Positions 13,165-22,169 of a stretch of 38,953 nt of DNA are shown one piece after another. Numbering within the stretch: position 1 is the stretch's first letter; every line of letters starts with the position of its first letter. The notes under the pieces are model-generated. The model had not been told where the DNA came from. It saw nothing but the letters and a program-made list of their open reading frames with translations, and searched no databases. Position numbers and translations under genes: made by a program. Source of the stretch: Bacteroidaceae bacterium (GTDB lineage: Bacteria > Bacteroidota > Bacteroidia > Bacteroidales > Bacteroidaceae); assembly GCA_024693505.1 (NCBI GenBank), contig JAILKU010000137.1, positions 1 through 38,953 on the forward strand. Reading direction: 5' to 3'.

Positions 13165-14654
13165 AGACCGAAAGCCTTATGAAATGTAAGATTCTCTTAT
13201 ACATTATTATATATGCAGGACTTTCGGCATGTACGAAACCCGAAGTGCCCAAAGACTTTCGCGACGATGGATTAACAGCTGACATTTACCCCGACTATGC
13301 CGACGTAACCGTACCCCGGAATATCGCACCTCTCCGTTTCCGGATCGAGGAACAGGCGCAGCAATTCGTTTCGCAACTCAGTTCGGGGAACGTCGTCTGC
13401 ACATTCCAGGGTCAAGACGTCTGTCCAAGCCAGAAACAATGGGAACAGCTCCGAAACGCATCGTCCACAATCAACGTGGAGATTTATTTACAGGATAAAG
13501 AAGGTTGGAAGCGAAAGAAGCCTTTCAGCATCTGGATATCGGCTGACGAGATAGATCCTTACCTGGCATACCGCCTCATCTCCCCCTCCTATGTCACCTA
13601 CGAAGACCTGACCATCTGCCAGCGCCGCCTTTCGGACTACCAGGAAAAGGTCATCTACGGCAATATGATAAACAGCACGGAGAAGGATGCCCAATGCATC
13701 AACTGCCACGCCTTCCAGCAGCAGAACCCGCGCCGCATGCAGTTCCATGTCAGGCAGCATCTGGGCGGAACCGTCATCAGCTACGACGGACAGACCAGAA
13801 AGGTGGACCTGAAGACCGATAGCGTGCTGAGCGCAGGCGTCTATCCAGCCTGGCATCCCACGGAGCAGCTCATCGCCTATAGCACCAACCTGACCACCCA
13901 GGCCTTCCATACCCTGGACCTGAACAAGGTGGAGGTGCAGGACACGCAAAGCGCCCTGATGCTCTATGATATTGCACAAAACAAAGTAATACCCCTGCCG
14001 AGCGACAGCTGCGATTTAGATTGCTTCCCCTGCTGGAGCCCAGACGGACAATGGCTCTACTACTGCTCAGCCAAGTATGAGACAAACGACAGTCTGCCAC
14101 GCAGCACAGACATTCTGCTCAACTATGAAGCGTTGAAATACAACCTCTATCGCCGCTCCTTCGATGCTGGCAAGAATACTTTTGGACCCAAGGAACTGGT
14201 CTATGACGCCGCAGCTATCGGTCAAAGTGCCACCCTACCCCGCATTTCGCCAGATGGACGATGGCTAATGTTCACACAAGGTGCCTATGGTGTGTTCCAC
14301 ATATGGCATAATGATGCCGATCTATATTTGATAGACTTGCAAAACGGGAATTGTCGCATAGCCGAAGAAATAAACTCGCCTCAGGTAGAAAGCTATCACT
14401 CATGGAGCAGCAACGGGAAATGGGTCGTTTTCAGTAGCAGAAGGGATGACGGAAATTTCACGCGCCCCTTTTTCGCTCATTTCGACAACGAAGGAAGCAT
14501 GGCAAAGCCCTTCGAGTTGCCGAGCGAAGAACCTGAATATCATCGCCAATTGATGCGCAGCTACAACGTGCCGGAGTTTATCGTAGGACCTGTGGAAGTA
14601 AGTCCGCAAGAACTGGCAGAAATAATAAAGCAGGATGCCGTCAAATCCCAATAG
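13161..14654 (+). CDS. PD40/TolB-like beta-propeller lipoprotein with CxxCH motif
   Basis: The 497-aa protein has a lipoprotein signal (lipobox LSAC, lipidated Cys24 counting from the ATG at 13161; an ATG six codons later is possible). Residues 220-470 carry WD40-like PD40 repeats, seen as YPAWHPTEQLIAYS, FPCWSPDGQWLYY, PRISPDGRWLMF and HSWSSNGKWVVFS, typical of TolB-type propellers. A single CINCH motif lies at C179-H183, upstream of the propeller and followed by HAFQQQNPRRMQFHVR. CxxCH is the covalent heme c attachment motif, but a metal-binding or fortuitous role is possible. The 4-bp overlap with the DUF6057 gene indicates a functional pair. The ComF gene follows. Confidence 0.82.
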   Translation: MKTESLMKCKILLYIIIYAGLSACTKPEVPKDFRDDGLTADIYPDYADVTVPRNIAPLRFRIEEQAQQFVSQLSSGNVVCTFQGQDVCPSQKQWEQLRNASSTINVEIYLQDKEGWKRKKPFSIWISADEIDPYLAYRLISPSYVTYEDLTICQRRLSDYQEKVIYGNMINSTEKDAQCINCHAFQQQNPRRMQFHVRQHLGGTVISYDGQTRKVDLKTDSVLSAGVYPAWHPTEQLIAYSTNLTTQAFHTLDLNKVEVQDTQSALMLYDIAQNKVIPLPSDSCDLDCFPCWSPDGQWLYYCSAKYETNDSLPRSTDILLNYEALKYNLYRRSFDAGKNTFGPKELVYDAAAIGQSATLPRISPDGRWLMFTQGAYGVFHIWHNDADLYLIDLQNGNCRIAEEINSPQVESYHSWSSNGKWVVFSSRRDDGNFTRPFFAHFDNEGSMAKPFELPSEEPEYHRQLMRSYNVPEFIVGPVEVSPQELAEIIKQDAVKSQ

Positions 14655-14658
14655 TCAA

Positions 14659-15360
14659 ATGAACAAAAGATGGACAAAATGGCTTTCCGACATGGAGAAT
14701 CTAATGCTGCCCAGATTCTGCCCAGTCTGTTCACAGCGCCTCATGCCAAGCGAACGTTTCCTGTGCATGGCTTGCGCAATGGACCTGCCTCGTATTGACC
14801 TTGAACCCATAAACGACAACGCGATGACACGCAAAATGTGGTCTCAGGTACCTGTAGCGATGGGAACATCCGTCATAGCCTACCGGCACCAGTCTCCTTT
14901 CCATAACATCCTCATTAATATCAAATACCACGGCGCCACAGAATTAGCATTGGAAATGGGACGTTGGGCAGCATGGGAAACTATGTCCACAAATCTTTTT
15001 GAACAAACAGATGTTATGGTACCTATCCCCTTGAGCCGGAAAAAAATGAGGAAACGAGGATATAACCAGTCACTATTACTTTGCCAAGGCATGGCCCAGG
15101 TTAATCATCTTCCAGTAAAGAACTGGCTCTACAGGTTTAATGACGAAAATTCCCAAACCCATTTAAGTGAAGAAGAACGTGTTGAAAATACCATCGATGC
15201 ATTTGGGGCAAATATTCCAGTTGAAGAACGTGGAAAACGCATTCTGCTTGTAGACGATGTCTTCACAACTGGCGCGACGATGACAGCCTGCGCCAGAGCG
15301 ATATTAAAGTCAGACAATACAGCTATTATTAACATTTTTACGCTTTCTTATACGATATAA
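14659..15360 (+). CDS. comF: ComF family phosphoribosyltransferase-like protein
   Basis: The 233-aa protein has an N-terminal four-Cys zinc module (C21, C24, C36, C39: CPVC and CMAC) followed by a type I phosphoribosyltransferase fold with the PRPP-binding motif ILLVDDVFTTGATM near residue 200. These are the ComF hallmarks; ComF supports natural DNA uptake or recombination in several bacteria. The start at 14659, 4 nt after the preceding stop, is preferred to an ATG at 14635 inside the preceding gene. Codons here are visibly more A/T-rich than in the upstream operon genes. Confidence 0.9.
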   Translation: MNKRWTKWLSDMENLMLPRFCPVCSQRLMPSERFLCMACAMDLPRIDLEPINDNAMTRKMWSQVPVAMGTSVIAYRHQSPFHNILINIKYHGATELALEMGRWAAWETMSTNLFEQTDVMVPIPLSRKKMRKRGYNQSLLLCQGMAQVNHLPVKNWLYRFNDENSQTHLSEEERVENTIDAFGANIPVEERGKRILLVDDVFTTGATMTACARAILKSDNTAIINIFTLSYTI

Positions 15361-15402
15361 AGTAACAAATTGAAACTTTGTTGTGATTTTTTCTTACGAA
15401 AA

Positions 15403-15434
15403 GTTGCCAGAATGGTATTTTTTGCTTACCTTTG
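15403..15434 (+). promoter_or_regulatory. Promoter of gdhA
   Basis: TACCTTTG (15427-15434) matches the -7 consensus perfectly. GTTG (15403-15406), 20 bp upstream, is a near match to the -33 TTTG. The gdhA ATG is at 15482, giving a leader of about 40 nt. Confidence 0.65.
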
Positions 15435-15481
15435 TCGCAGAAATAAGATAACCAGATTAAGTATTAGTTTATTTTTATCGT

Positions 15482-16822
15482 ATGAATGCACAAAAAGTTT
15501 TAGAGGATCTCAAACGCAGATTCCCCAACGAGCCTGAATATCATCAGGCTGTAGAAGAAGTCCTCGGTACGATCGAGGAAGAGTACAACAAACATCCCGA
15601 GTTCGACAAGGTAAACCTGATTGAGCGTCTATGTATTCCTGATCGCGTCTACCAGTTCCGTGTAACATGGATGGATGACAAGGGTAACATTCAGACAAAC
15701 ATGGGATACCGCATCCAGCACAATAATGCTATTGGTCCGTACAAAGGAGGCATTCGTTTTCACAGTAGTGTGAATCTTGGTATTCTGAAATTCCTGGCTT
15801 TTGAGCAGACCTTCAAGAACAGTCTGACGACCTTGCCAATGGGTGGCGGAAAAGGCGGTTCTGACTTCAGCCCCCGCGGTAAATCTAATGCCGAGGTAAT
15901 GCGCTTCTGCCAAGCTTTCATGACTGAATTGACACGCCATATTGGTCCTAACACCGACGTGCCTGCCGGTGACATCGGCGTTGGTGGCCGTGAAGTAGGC
16001 TACATGTTTGGTATGTATAAGAAGTTAACACGAGAGTTCTCGGGCGTATTTACCGGCAAAGGCTTAGAGTTCGGAGGTTCGCTTATTCGTCCAGAGGCTA
16101 CCGGCTACGGTACAGTATATTTCCTGCGTGCTATGCTGAAGACTAAGGGAGACAAAGTTGAAGGCAAAAAGGTGCTCATAAGTGGTGCTGGAAATGTTGC
16201 TCAGTATGCAGCTGAGAAGGTATTACAGCTTGGCGGCAAGGTAATGACCATGAGTGATAGCGATGGCTACATTTACGATCCAGACGGAATTGACCGCGAG
16301 AAACTAGACTACATCATGGAACTGAAGAACGTCTATCGTGGTCGTATCCGAGAGTATGCAGAACAATATCCAACAGCCAAGTATGTCGGCGATGGTGCAA
16401 AGCCTTGGTTCGAAAAGGCCGATATCGCACTACCTTGTGCTACGCAGAACGAGTTGAACGAAGAGCAGGCTAAGGCCCTTGTGGCAAATGGTGTCATCGC
16501 CGTTGCCGAGGGTGCCAACATGCCCTCCACACCTGGTGCCATACGCGTTTTCCAGGAGGCAAAAATTCTCTACTCACCTGGCAAGGCATCAAATGCCGGT
16601 GGTGTAAGCGTATCAGGCCTTGAGATGTCGCAGAATTCAGAACGCCTAAGTTGGTCGGCAGAGGAGGTTGACGCCAAGCTACTCTGGATTATGGAGAACA
16701 TTCATGAAAACTGCGTGAAATATGGAACAGAAGCCGATGGCTATGTCAACTATGTGAAGGGCGCAAATGTTGCTGGATTCATGAAAGTTGCCAAGGCTAT
16801 GATGGCACAAGGTGTATTGTAA
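15482..16822 (+). CDS. gdhA: Glutamate dehydrogenase, hexameric class
   Basis: The 446-aa protein converts 2-oxoglutarate and ammonium to glutamate, or the reverse, using NAD(P)H in the cytoplasm. The active-site segment PMGGGKGGSDFSP carries the catalytic Lys124. The segment PAGDIGVGGREVGYM supplies the conserved catalytic Asp region, and the dinucleotide-binding motif is SGAGNVAQYAAEK near residue 235. Length and motifs match the roughly 450-residue hexameric class. Cofactor preference (NADP versus NAD) cannot be settled by eye. The gene is monocistronic, with its own promoter and a strong terminator. Its codons favour GGT, CGT and GCT, unlike the GGC/CGC-rich neighbours, as expected for high expression. 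Confidence 0.97.
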   Translation: MNAQKVLEDLKRRFPNEPEYHQAVEEVLGTIEEEYNKHPEFDKVNLIERLCIPDRVYQFRVTWMDDKGNIQTNMGYRIQHNNAIGPYKGGIRFHSSVNLGILKFLAFEQTFKNSLTTLPMGGGKGGSDFSPRGKSNAEVMRFCQAFMTELTRHIGPNTDVPAGDIGVGGREVGYMFGMYKKLTREFSGVFTGKGLEFGGSLIRPEATGYGTVYFLRAMLKTKGDKVEGKKVLISGAGNVAQYAAEKVLQLGGKVMTMSDSDGYIYDPDGIDREKLDYIMELKNVYRGRIREYAEQYPTAKYVGDGAKPWFEKADIALPCATQNELNEEQAKALVANGVIAVAEGANMPSTPGAIRVFQEAKILYSPGKASNAGGVSVSGLEMSQNSERLSWSAEEVDAKLLWIMENIHENCVKYGTEADGYVNYVKGANVAGFMKVAKAMMAQGVL

Positions 16823-16866
16823 TTAGCTATCTCTTCAACAAGAAGAACTATTTTCACCTTAATTAT

Positions 16867-16900
16867 AGTCCTCGCTGGATTTCCACAGCGAGGACTTTTT
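16867..16900 (+). terminator. Rho-independent terminator of gdhA
   Basis: An 11-bp perfect stem, AGTCCTCGCTG (16867-16877) with CAGCGAGGACT (16886-16896), has an 8-nt loop and is followed by TTTT. It begins 45 nt after the gdhA stop. Confidence 0.93.
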
Positions 16901-17017
16901 GCTTTATTAAACGGCGAAGATGTACAGAACCATATCCATTTCCTCAGAACAAACAATCCATTACAAATATTAATCCTCCCTCTTTTCCGACCTAAAGCAA
17001 ATAAATGTGATTTTTAT

Positions 17018-17048
17018 TTTGAGGATAACCCGTTTAATCGTATTTTTG
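17018..17048 (+). promoter_or_regulatory. Promoter of the receiver/PPDK_N gene
   Basis: TTTG (17018-17021), a 19-bp spacer and TATTTTTG (17041-17048) form a complete Bacteroidota promoter, with the ATG 33 bp further on at 17081. Confidence 0.75.
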
Positions 17049-17080
17049 CAATCTGAAAAAGAAAAACGACCACAACTGAT

Positions 17081-20000
17081 ATGACATTAAAAGATACGTC
17101 CTTCGTGGACCTGATGCTACGCCGCATCTGTAATGTGCTGCTTTTGGCCAATCCATATGATGCCTTCATGCTGGAGGATGACGGACGGGTAGATGAGAAA
17201 ATCTTCTCAGAATATGCCCGCCTGGGACTTCGCTTCCCCCCGCGCTTCATCCAGGTAGCCAGCCAGGAAGAGGCCGAACGCGAGATGCAGGACGGCAGTA
17301 TAGACCTGGTAATATGCATGCCCGCCGCCGGCGACAACGATGTCTTCGACATTGCCCGCAGCATTAAGCAGGCCTACCCCACGGTACCAATCGTCGTACT
17401 GACACCCTTCAGCCACGGCATCACCCGGCGCATGCAGAACGAGGACCTGAGCGCCTTCGAATACGTCTTCTGCTGGCTGGGCAATACGGAACTGTTGCTT
17501 TCTATCATAAAGCTGATGGAGGACCGAATGAACCTTGAGCACGATATCCGCAGTGCCGGAGTTCAGATGATTCTGGTTGTGGAGGACGGCATACGTTTCT
17601 ACAGCAGTATCCTGCCCCGCCTTTATAACTTCGTGCTTCAGCAGAGCCTGGCCTTCGCTACCGAAGCCCTGAACACGAGCCTGGAAACCCTGCGCATGCG
17701 AGGCCGCCCAAAGATTGTGCTGGCCAGGAACTACGAGGAGGCATGGACTCTCTATGAGAGGTTTGCCGACAACACTCTGGGTGTCATCAGCGACTGCCGC
17801 TTCCCCATGATTGCCGGAGGCGAAAAGGACGAGGAGGCTGGCTTCAAGCTACTGCAGGCTATCCGCGAGCGGGATCCCTACATCCCTCTCATTATGAACT
17901 CCAGCGAGAGCGAGAATGCCGGAAAGGCCCGCCAATGTGGCGCTCACTTCATCGACAAGAACAGCAAGAAGATGGACGTTGACTTGCGCTCCCACGTTCG
18001 CCGTTATTTCGGTTTCGGCGACTTCATCTTCCGCAATCCCGACACATTGGAAGAGGTTGTGCGCGTAAGGAACCTGAAAGAACTGCAGGACAACATCATG
18101 ACTGTACCAGCTCAAAGCCTGCTCTACCACATCTCGCACAACAACGTAAGCCGCTGGCTGGCCAGTCGAGCGCTATTCCCCATCTCAGAGTTCCTGAAGA
18201 ACATCACCTGGGACAGCCTGCAGGATGTAGATGCACACCGCCAGATTATCCTGGACGCCATAGTGGCCTATCGCCGCATGAAGAACCAGGGCGTCGTGGC
18301 CGTATTCCAGCGCGAACGTTTCGACCAATACAGTAACTTTGCACGCATCGGCGAAGGGAGTCTGGGCGGAAAAGGACGCGGTCTGGCCTTCATAGACTAT
18401 ATCTTGAAGCGCCATACAGACCTGAACGAGTCGGACACGGCTCGCGTAAAGATTCCAAAGACGGTGGTCCTCTGCACCGATGTCTTCGATGAATTCATGG
18501 ATACGAACGAGCTGTACCAGATAGCCCTGAGCGACCTGCCAAACAACGAGATACTGCAGCAGTTCCTGCGCAGCCGCCTGCCAACTCGCCTTATCGGCGA
18601 CCTGGAAGCTTTCCTGCACGTCGTGGACCGCCCCATCGCCATTCGCAGCAGCAGCCTGCTCGAAGACTCGCACTACCAGCCCTTCGCAGGTGTCTATTCC
18701 ACCTATATGATTCCCCATGTGCCAGACATGTACGAGCGCCTGGCCATGCTGGCCGATGCCATCAAGGCAGTCTATGCCAGCGTCTTCTACCAGAGTAGCA
18801 AAGACTACATGACGGCCACCAGCAACGTCATCGATCAAGAGAAGATGGCAGTCATCCTGCAGGAAGTGGTGGGCGAACAGCATGGTGTGCGCTACTATCC
18901 CGTTATCAGCGGCGTGGCACGTAGCATCAACTACTACCCCATCGGCGACGAGCAACCCGAGGAAGGCACGGTAAACCTGGCCCTCGGACTGGGAAAATAC
19001 ATCGTGGACGGCGGTCAGTGCCTGCGCGTCTGCCCTGCCCATCCGAATCAGGTCCTGCAGATGAGCGAGATGGACATTGCCCTGCGGCAGACGCAGACTC
19101 ACTTCCTGGCCCTCGACGTCAGTCACTCCATAGACGGCGCAAGCGAGAACTCAGCATCCCGGAAGATGGACTTTTCTGTAGATGACGGCTTCAACCTGCA
19201 CAAATGGTCTGTGCGAGATGCCGAAGGAGACGGCACCCTGCAATGGATTTGCAGCACCTTCGACCCGCAGGACCAGTGCATCTACGACGGATTCTACGAG
19301 GGACGGAACCGCAAAATCATATCCTTTGCCGGCGTTCTGCAGCACAAAATTTTCCCCCTGCCCGAGCTGATGCAGAAGGTGCTCCACTACGGCTCCTCCG
19401 AGATGCGTCGCCCCGTAGAAATAGAATTCGCAGTAAATCTACGGCCCGACAAGACGGGAGATTTCTACCTGCTGCAGATTCGGCCTATGGTGGACAACCG
19501 CATGGAACTGGAGGAAGACCTCACACTCATCCCTGACTCGGACTGTCTGCTGCGCTCGCACAGCGCCATCGGACATGGCATCTATACCGATATTCAGGAC
19601 ATCGTCTATGTGAAGACTCAGGGTTACTCTCCCGGCCAGAATCCCATGATAGCCGAGGAGATAGAGCGCATCAACCGCACATTCCTAGGCAACGGTGACA
19701 AGCCAGACCCAAACGGCGACAAACCTGCCGTCCACCCCACCTATTTGCTTATAGGCCCAGGACGCTGGGGCAGTAGTGACCCGTGGCTGGGCATCCCAGT
19801 CAAGTGGCCTTATATCAGCGCCGCGCAGGTCATCGTAGAGGCCGGACTCGACTCCTTCCAGGTAGATCCCAGCCAGGGCACCCACTTCTTCCAGAATCTG
19901 ACGAGCCTGGGCGTCTGCTACCTGACTATCAATGCGTTTCGCGGCGACGGCATCTACCGCCAAGAGGAACTTGATGCCCTGCCTGCCGTTCAGGAGACCG

Positions 20001-20089
20001 AGCACGTTCGCCATGTTCGAATGCCCCATCCACTCGTCATCAAGGTAGATGGAAGCAAAAAGGAAGGGGTGGTGGTAGTGCAGAGTTAA
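17081..20089 (+). CDS. Double receiver-like / PEP-pyruvate-binding (PPDK_N) fusion protein
   Basis: The 1002-aa cytoplasmic protein starts with a receiver-like fold (about 10-150) that seems to lack the phosphoacceptor Asp (DLVICMPAAG). A second receiver (about 160-310) retains the acidic pair in VVEDG, the Asp in VISDCRFP and the Lys in FIDKNSKK. Residues about 420-800 form a PPDK N-terminal ATP-grasp domain (GEGSLGGKGRGLAF, IRSSSLLEDSHYQPFAGVYST, FYLLQIRPM). The phosphohistidine swivel domain and the PEP/pyruvate barrel of true PEP synthases are absent. About 200 residues of unassigned sequence end the protein (IGPGRWGSSDPWLG). It is therefore unlikely to be a complete PEP synthase. It may be a phosphorylation-controlled nucleotidyl or phosphoryl transfer protein. 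It leads a transcript that continues into the HAD phosphatase gene. Confidence 0.85.
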   Translation: MTLKDTSFVDLMLRRICNVLLLANPYDAFMLEDDGRVDEKIFSEYARLGLRFPPRFIQVASQEEAEREMQDGSIDLVICMPAAGDNDVFDIARSIKQAYPTVPIVVLTPFSHGITRRMQNEDLSAFEYVFCWLGNTELLLSIIKLMEDRMNLEHDIRSAGVQMILVVEDGIRFYSSILPRLYNFVLQQSLAFATEALNTSLETLRMRGRPKIVLARNYEEAWTLYERFADNTLGVISDCRFPMIAGGEKDEEAGFKLLQAIRERDPYIPLIMNSSESENAGKARQCGAHFIDKNSKKMDVDLRSHVRRYFGFGDFIFRNPDTLEEVVRVRNLKELQDNIMTVPAQSLLYHISHNNVSRWLASRALFPISEFLKNITWDSLQDVDAHRQIILDAIVAYRRMKNQGVVAVFQRERFDQYSNFARIGEGSLGGKGRGLAFIDYILKRHTDLNESDTARVKIPKTVVLCTDVFDEFMDTNELYQIALSDLPNNEILQQFLRSRLPTRLIGDLEAFLHVVDRPIAIRSSSLLEDSHYQPFAGVYSTYMIPHVPDMYERLAMLADAIKAVYASVFYQSSKDYMTATSNVIDQEKMAVILQEVVGEQHGVRYYPVISGVARSINYYPIGDEQPEEGTVNLALGLGKYIVDGGQCLRVCPAHPNQVLQMSEMDIALRQTQTHFLALDVSHSIDGASENSASRKMDFSVDDGFNLHKWSVRDAEGDGTLQWICSTFDPQDQCIYDGFYEGRNRKIISFAGVLQHKIFPLPELMQKVLHYGSSEMRRPVEIEFAVNLRPDKTGDFYLLQIRPMVDNRMELEEDLTLIPDSDCLLRSHSAIGHGIYTDIQDIVYVKTQGYSPGQNPMIAEEIERINRTFLGNGDKPDPNGDKPAVHPTYLLIGPGRWGSSDPWLGIPVKWPYISAAQVIVEAGLDSFQVDPSQGTHFFQNLTSLGVCYLTINAFRGDGIYRQEELDALPAVQETEHVRHVRMPHPLVIKVDGSKKEGVVVVQS

Positions 20090-20125
20090 GAGTCCATAGT
20101 TAAGAGTCCATAGTTAGGAGTGAAG
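20084..20125. repeat. 14-bp tandem repeat spanning a stop codon
   Basis: Two identical units AGTTAAGAGTCCAT (20084-20097, 20098-20111) and a diverged third (20112-20125) begin inside the last codons of the PPDK_N gene. The first unit contributes its TAA stop. The array fills nearly all of the gap to the HAD gene. Confidence 0.85.
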
Positions 20126-20133
20126 AGTAAGAA

Positions 20134-20793
20134 ATGAGGAAAACGATTATCTTTGACCTGGACGGTACGCTTCTGGATACCCTGCAGGACCTCTGCCTGA
20201 GCGTCAACTACGCCCTTCGCCGTTGCGGCTTCCCCGAGAGGTCGCTGGAGGATGTACGGACTTTCGTAGGCAACGGGGTGCGGATGCTCATTCATCGTGC
20301 CGTACCCCAGGATACCCCCCAGCCGGAGGAGGAAGCTTGCTTCCAGGAGTTCAGGGCCCACTACGTCCTTCATTGTCAGGACCATACACGTCCCTATCCT
20401 GGTATAGGCGAGATGCTGAAGAGCTTGAAGGAGAAGGGCTATCGGATGAGCATTGTCAGCAATAAACTGCAGGCAGGCGTAACCGAGCTGCACCAGGCCT
20501 GGTTCCAGGAGACCATCGACGTAGCTGTAGGCGAGAGCGAGGGCATCCGCCGGAAGCCGGCCCCCGATATGGTATTTCGGGCACTCAGCGAACTGGGAAG
20601 CACGGCAGACGATGCGGTTTACGTTGGCGATAGCGACGTTGACATGGAGACCGCCCGCAAGGCCGGCATCCCCTGCATCAGCGTGCTCTGGGGCTTCCGG
20701 GACAGGGCCTTCCTGTCTGCTCACGGCGCGTCCACCTTCGCTGTTCAGCCAGAGGAAATACCCTCCATACTATCCACAATCCAAGAGAATTAA
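20134..20793 (+). CDS. HAD-superfamily phosphatase, phosphoglycolate phosphatase-like
   Basis: The 219-aa protein has all HAD motifs: FDLDGT with nucleophile D8 and acid D10, a motif II serine in IVSNK, the motif III lysine in RRKPAPDM, and the motif IV acids in VGDSDVDM. The alpha-helical cap between residues 20 and 85 and the overall length match the Gph/PGP-like subgroup. These enzymes hydrolyse small phosphomonoesters such as 2-phosphoglycolate; the true substrate is not settled. It is preceded by the 14-bp repeat and followed after 22 nt by a glycosidase-like lipoprotein gene, with which it is probably co-transcribed. Confidence 0.9.
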   Translation: MRKTIIFDLDGTLLDTLQDLCLSVNYALRRCGFPERSLEDVRTFVGNGVRMLIHRAVPQDTPQPEEEACFQEFRAHYVLHCQDHTRPYPGIGEMLKSLKEKGYRMSIVSNKLQAGVTELHQAWFQETIDVAVGESEGIRRKPAPDMVFRALSELGSTADDAVYVGDSDVDMETARKAGIPCISVLWGFRDRAFLSAHGASTFAVQPEEIPSILSTIQEN

Positions 20794-20815
20794 ACGATAT
20801 AAGATAAAGACGAAG

Positions 20816-22159
20816 ATGAGGAAAGCAATACTATTCAGGAGCATCTGCCTGGGCGCTGCAACAGGCCTGCTCTTTTCTTGCACAGAGTGCCCCAAAGCAC
20901 GCATCAGCCAGCAGGAATGCAACCGGGAGCTGGCGACTTCCATACTGAACGACTCTACGCTGATAAAGGTGGAGCAAATGGGGCGCCAACTGCTCAGCAA
21001 GGGCTACAACGCAGGCGGCGTTTACCACGAAGTCTGGATTCGGGACTTCAATACGTTCATAGAAACGGTCATGGATATCGCTCCGAAAGAGAATGTAAGG
21101 GAGGCCCTGAGCGTTTTCTTCAAATTGCAGCAGCCAAACGGAGAGATTGTTGACGGCTATGTGCCAAAGGCGTCCCAATGGAGAGACAATGTCCCCTATT
21201 ACTCCGAAGCCGACACCACTCACGTCGGATTCAAGAACACAACGGAAACAGACCAGGAGACATCGCTCATCCAGGCCGTCAGGAAGTACGTCGAAAAGAG
21301 TGGGGACCGCGATTTCCTTTCCCTGGATATAGCCGGAGAAACCGTTTACGAGCGGATGAAAAGAGCTGTTGACTTCCTTCTGAACGAGAGATACGATGCC
21401 CATTCCGGCCTACTTACCGGCGCCCTTACAGCCGACTGGGGCGATGTGGAGAACGACACAATCTGCTGCGTGGACCTGGGCGAGGGCACTACCCTTACCG
21501 TTGACATCTATGACAATGCCATGATGGTTATCGCGCTGAGAGACCTTTGCCAGATGGCTCCCGACGAGCAGGCCAGGGCCGGATGGGAGAAGATGGAAAC
21601 CACATTCCGTAAAAATATTCGAAAGAATCTGTGGAACAAGGAGGAACAGCGCTTCAGGCCCCATCTCTATCCCGAGGGCAAGCCGGCCGCAGTAAGTTTC
21701 GACGAGGAGCGCATTTACTACCACGGAGGAACAGCTGTAGCCATCGAGGCCGACCTGCTGACTGAGGAGGAGGTCCGCAAGGTTAACGCAGATATGCTGG
21801 AGAATGTGCGACTCTCGGGCATGCCCAGCATCGGACTGACGATGTTTCCCACCTACCCCAACGACTTCTTCCCCTACAACTGCGGAATGAAGTACCCCTA
21901 CAACTACCAGAACGGAGGCGACTGGACCTGGTTCGGCGGCAGGATGATTCAGCAGCTCATCCGCTACGGCATGGTGGCCGAAGCCTATCAGGAGCTGCGG
22001 CCCATGATAGACCGCGTTATCGTGAACGGCGACTTCTACGAATGGTACGGCAAGGGCAACACGCCCAAAGGCTCACCGGGCTATAAAGGATCGGCCGGCG
22101 TGCTCTGCAAGGCTATTGCGATGCTCAGGCAATGGGCTGCCCTGAACGCAGAGCCCTGA
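20816..22159 (+). CDS. Six-hairpin glycosidase-like lipoprotein
   Basis: The ATG at 20816 gives a lipoprotein signal with lipobox LFSC (Cys22), whereas upstream in-frame codons lie inside the HAD gene. The 447-aa protein resembles (alpha/alpha)6 barrel glycosidases of the glycogen-debranching/trehalase type. Supporting segments are EVWIRDFNTFIETV near residue 75, GALTADWGDVE, IYDNAMMVIALRDL, YHGGTAVAIEADLL and NGGDWTWFGGRMIQQLIRYG near the C-terminus. The acids in IRDF and DWGD are candidate catalytic or binding residues. A GH family number cannot be assigned by eye. It is probably anchored in the periplasm or outer membrane and acts on oligosaccharides. It is convergent with the deacetylase gene, with only 10 nt between stops. 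Confidence 0.75.
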   Translation: MRKAILFRSICLGAATGLLFSCTECPKARISQQECNRELATSILNDSTLIKVEQMGRQLLSKGYNAGGVYHEVWIRDFNTFIETVMDIAPKENVREALSVFFKLQQPNGEIVDGYVPKASQWRDNVPYYSEADTTHVGFKNTTETDQETSLIQAVRKYVEKSGDRDFLSLDIAGETVYERMKRAVDFLLNERYDAHSGLLTGALTADWGDVENDTICCVDLGEGTTLTVDIYDNAMMVIALRDLCQMAPDEQARAGWEKMETTFRKNIRKNLWNKEEQRFRPHLYPEGKPAAVSFDEERIYYHGGTAVAIEADLLTEEEVRKVNADMLENVRLSGMPSIGLTMFPTYPNDFFPYNCGMKYPYNYQNGGDWTWFGGRMIQQLIRYGMVAEAYQELRPMIDRVIVNGDFYEWYGKGNTPKGSPGYKGSAGVLCKAIAMLRQWAALNAEP

Positions 22160-22169
22160 CCGGCAGGCC

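Noticed and set aside
17081..20089. Functional PEP synthase
   Set aside because: Only the ATP-binding PPDK_N domain is seen; the phosphohistidine and PEP-binding domains are missing.
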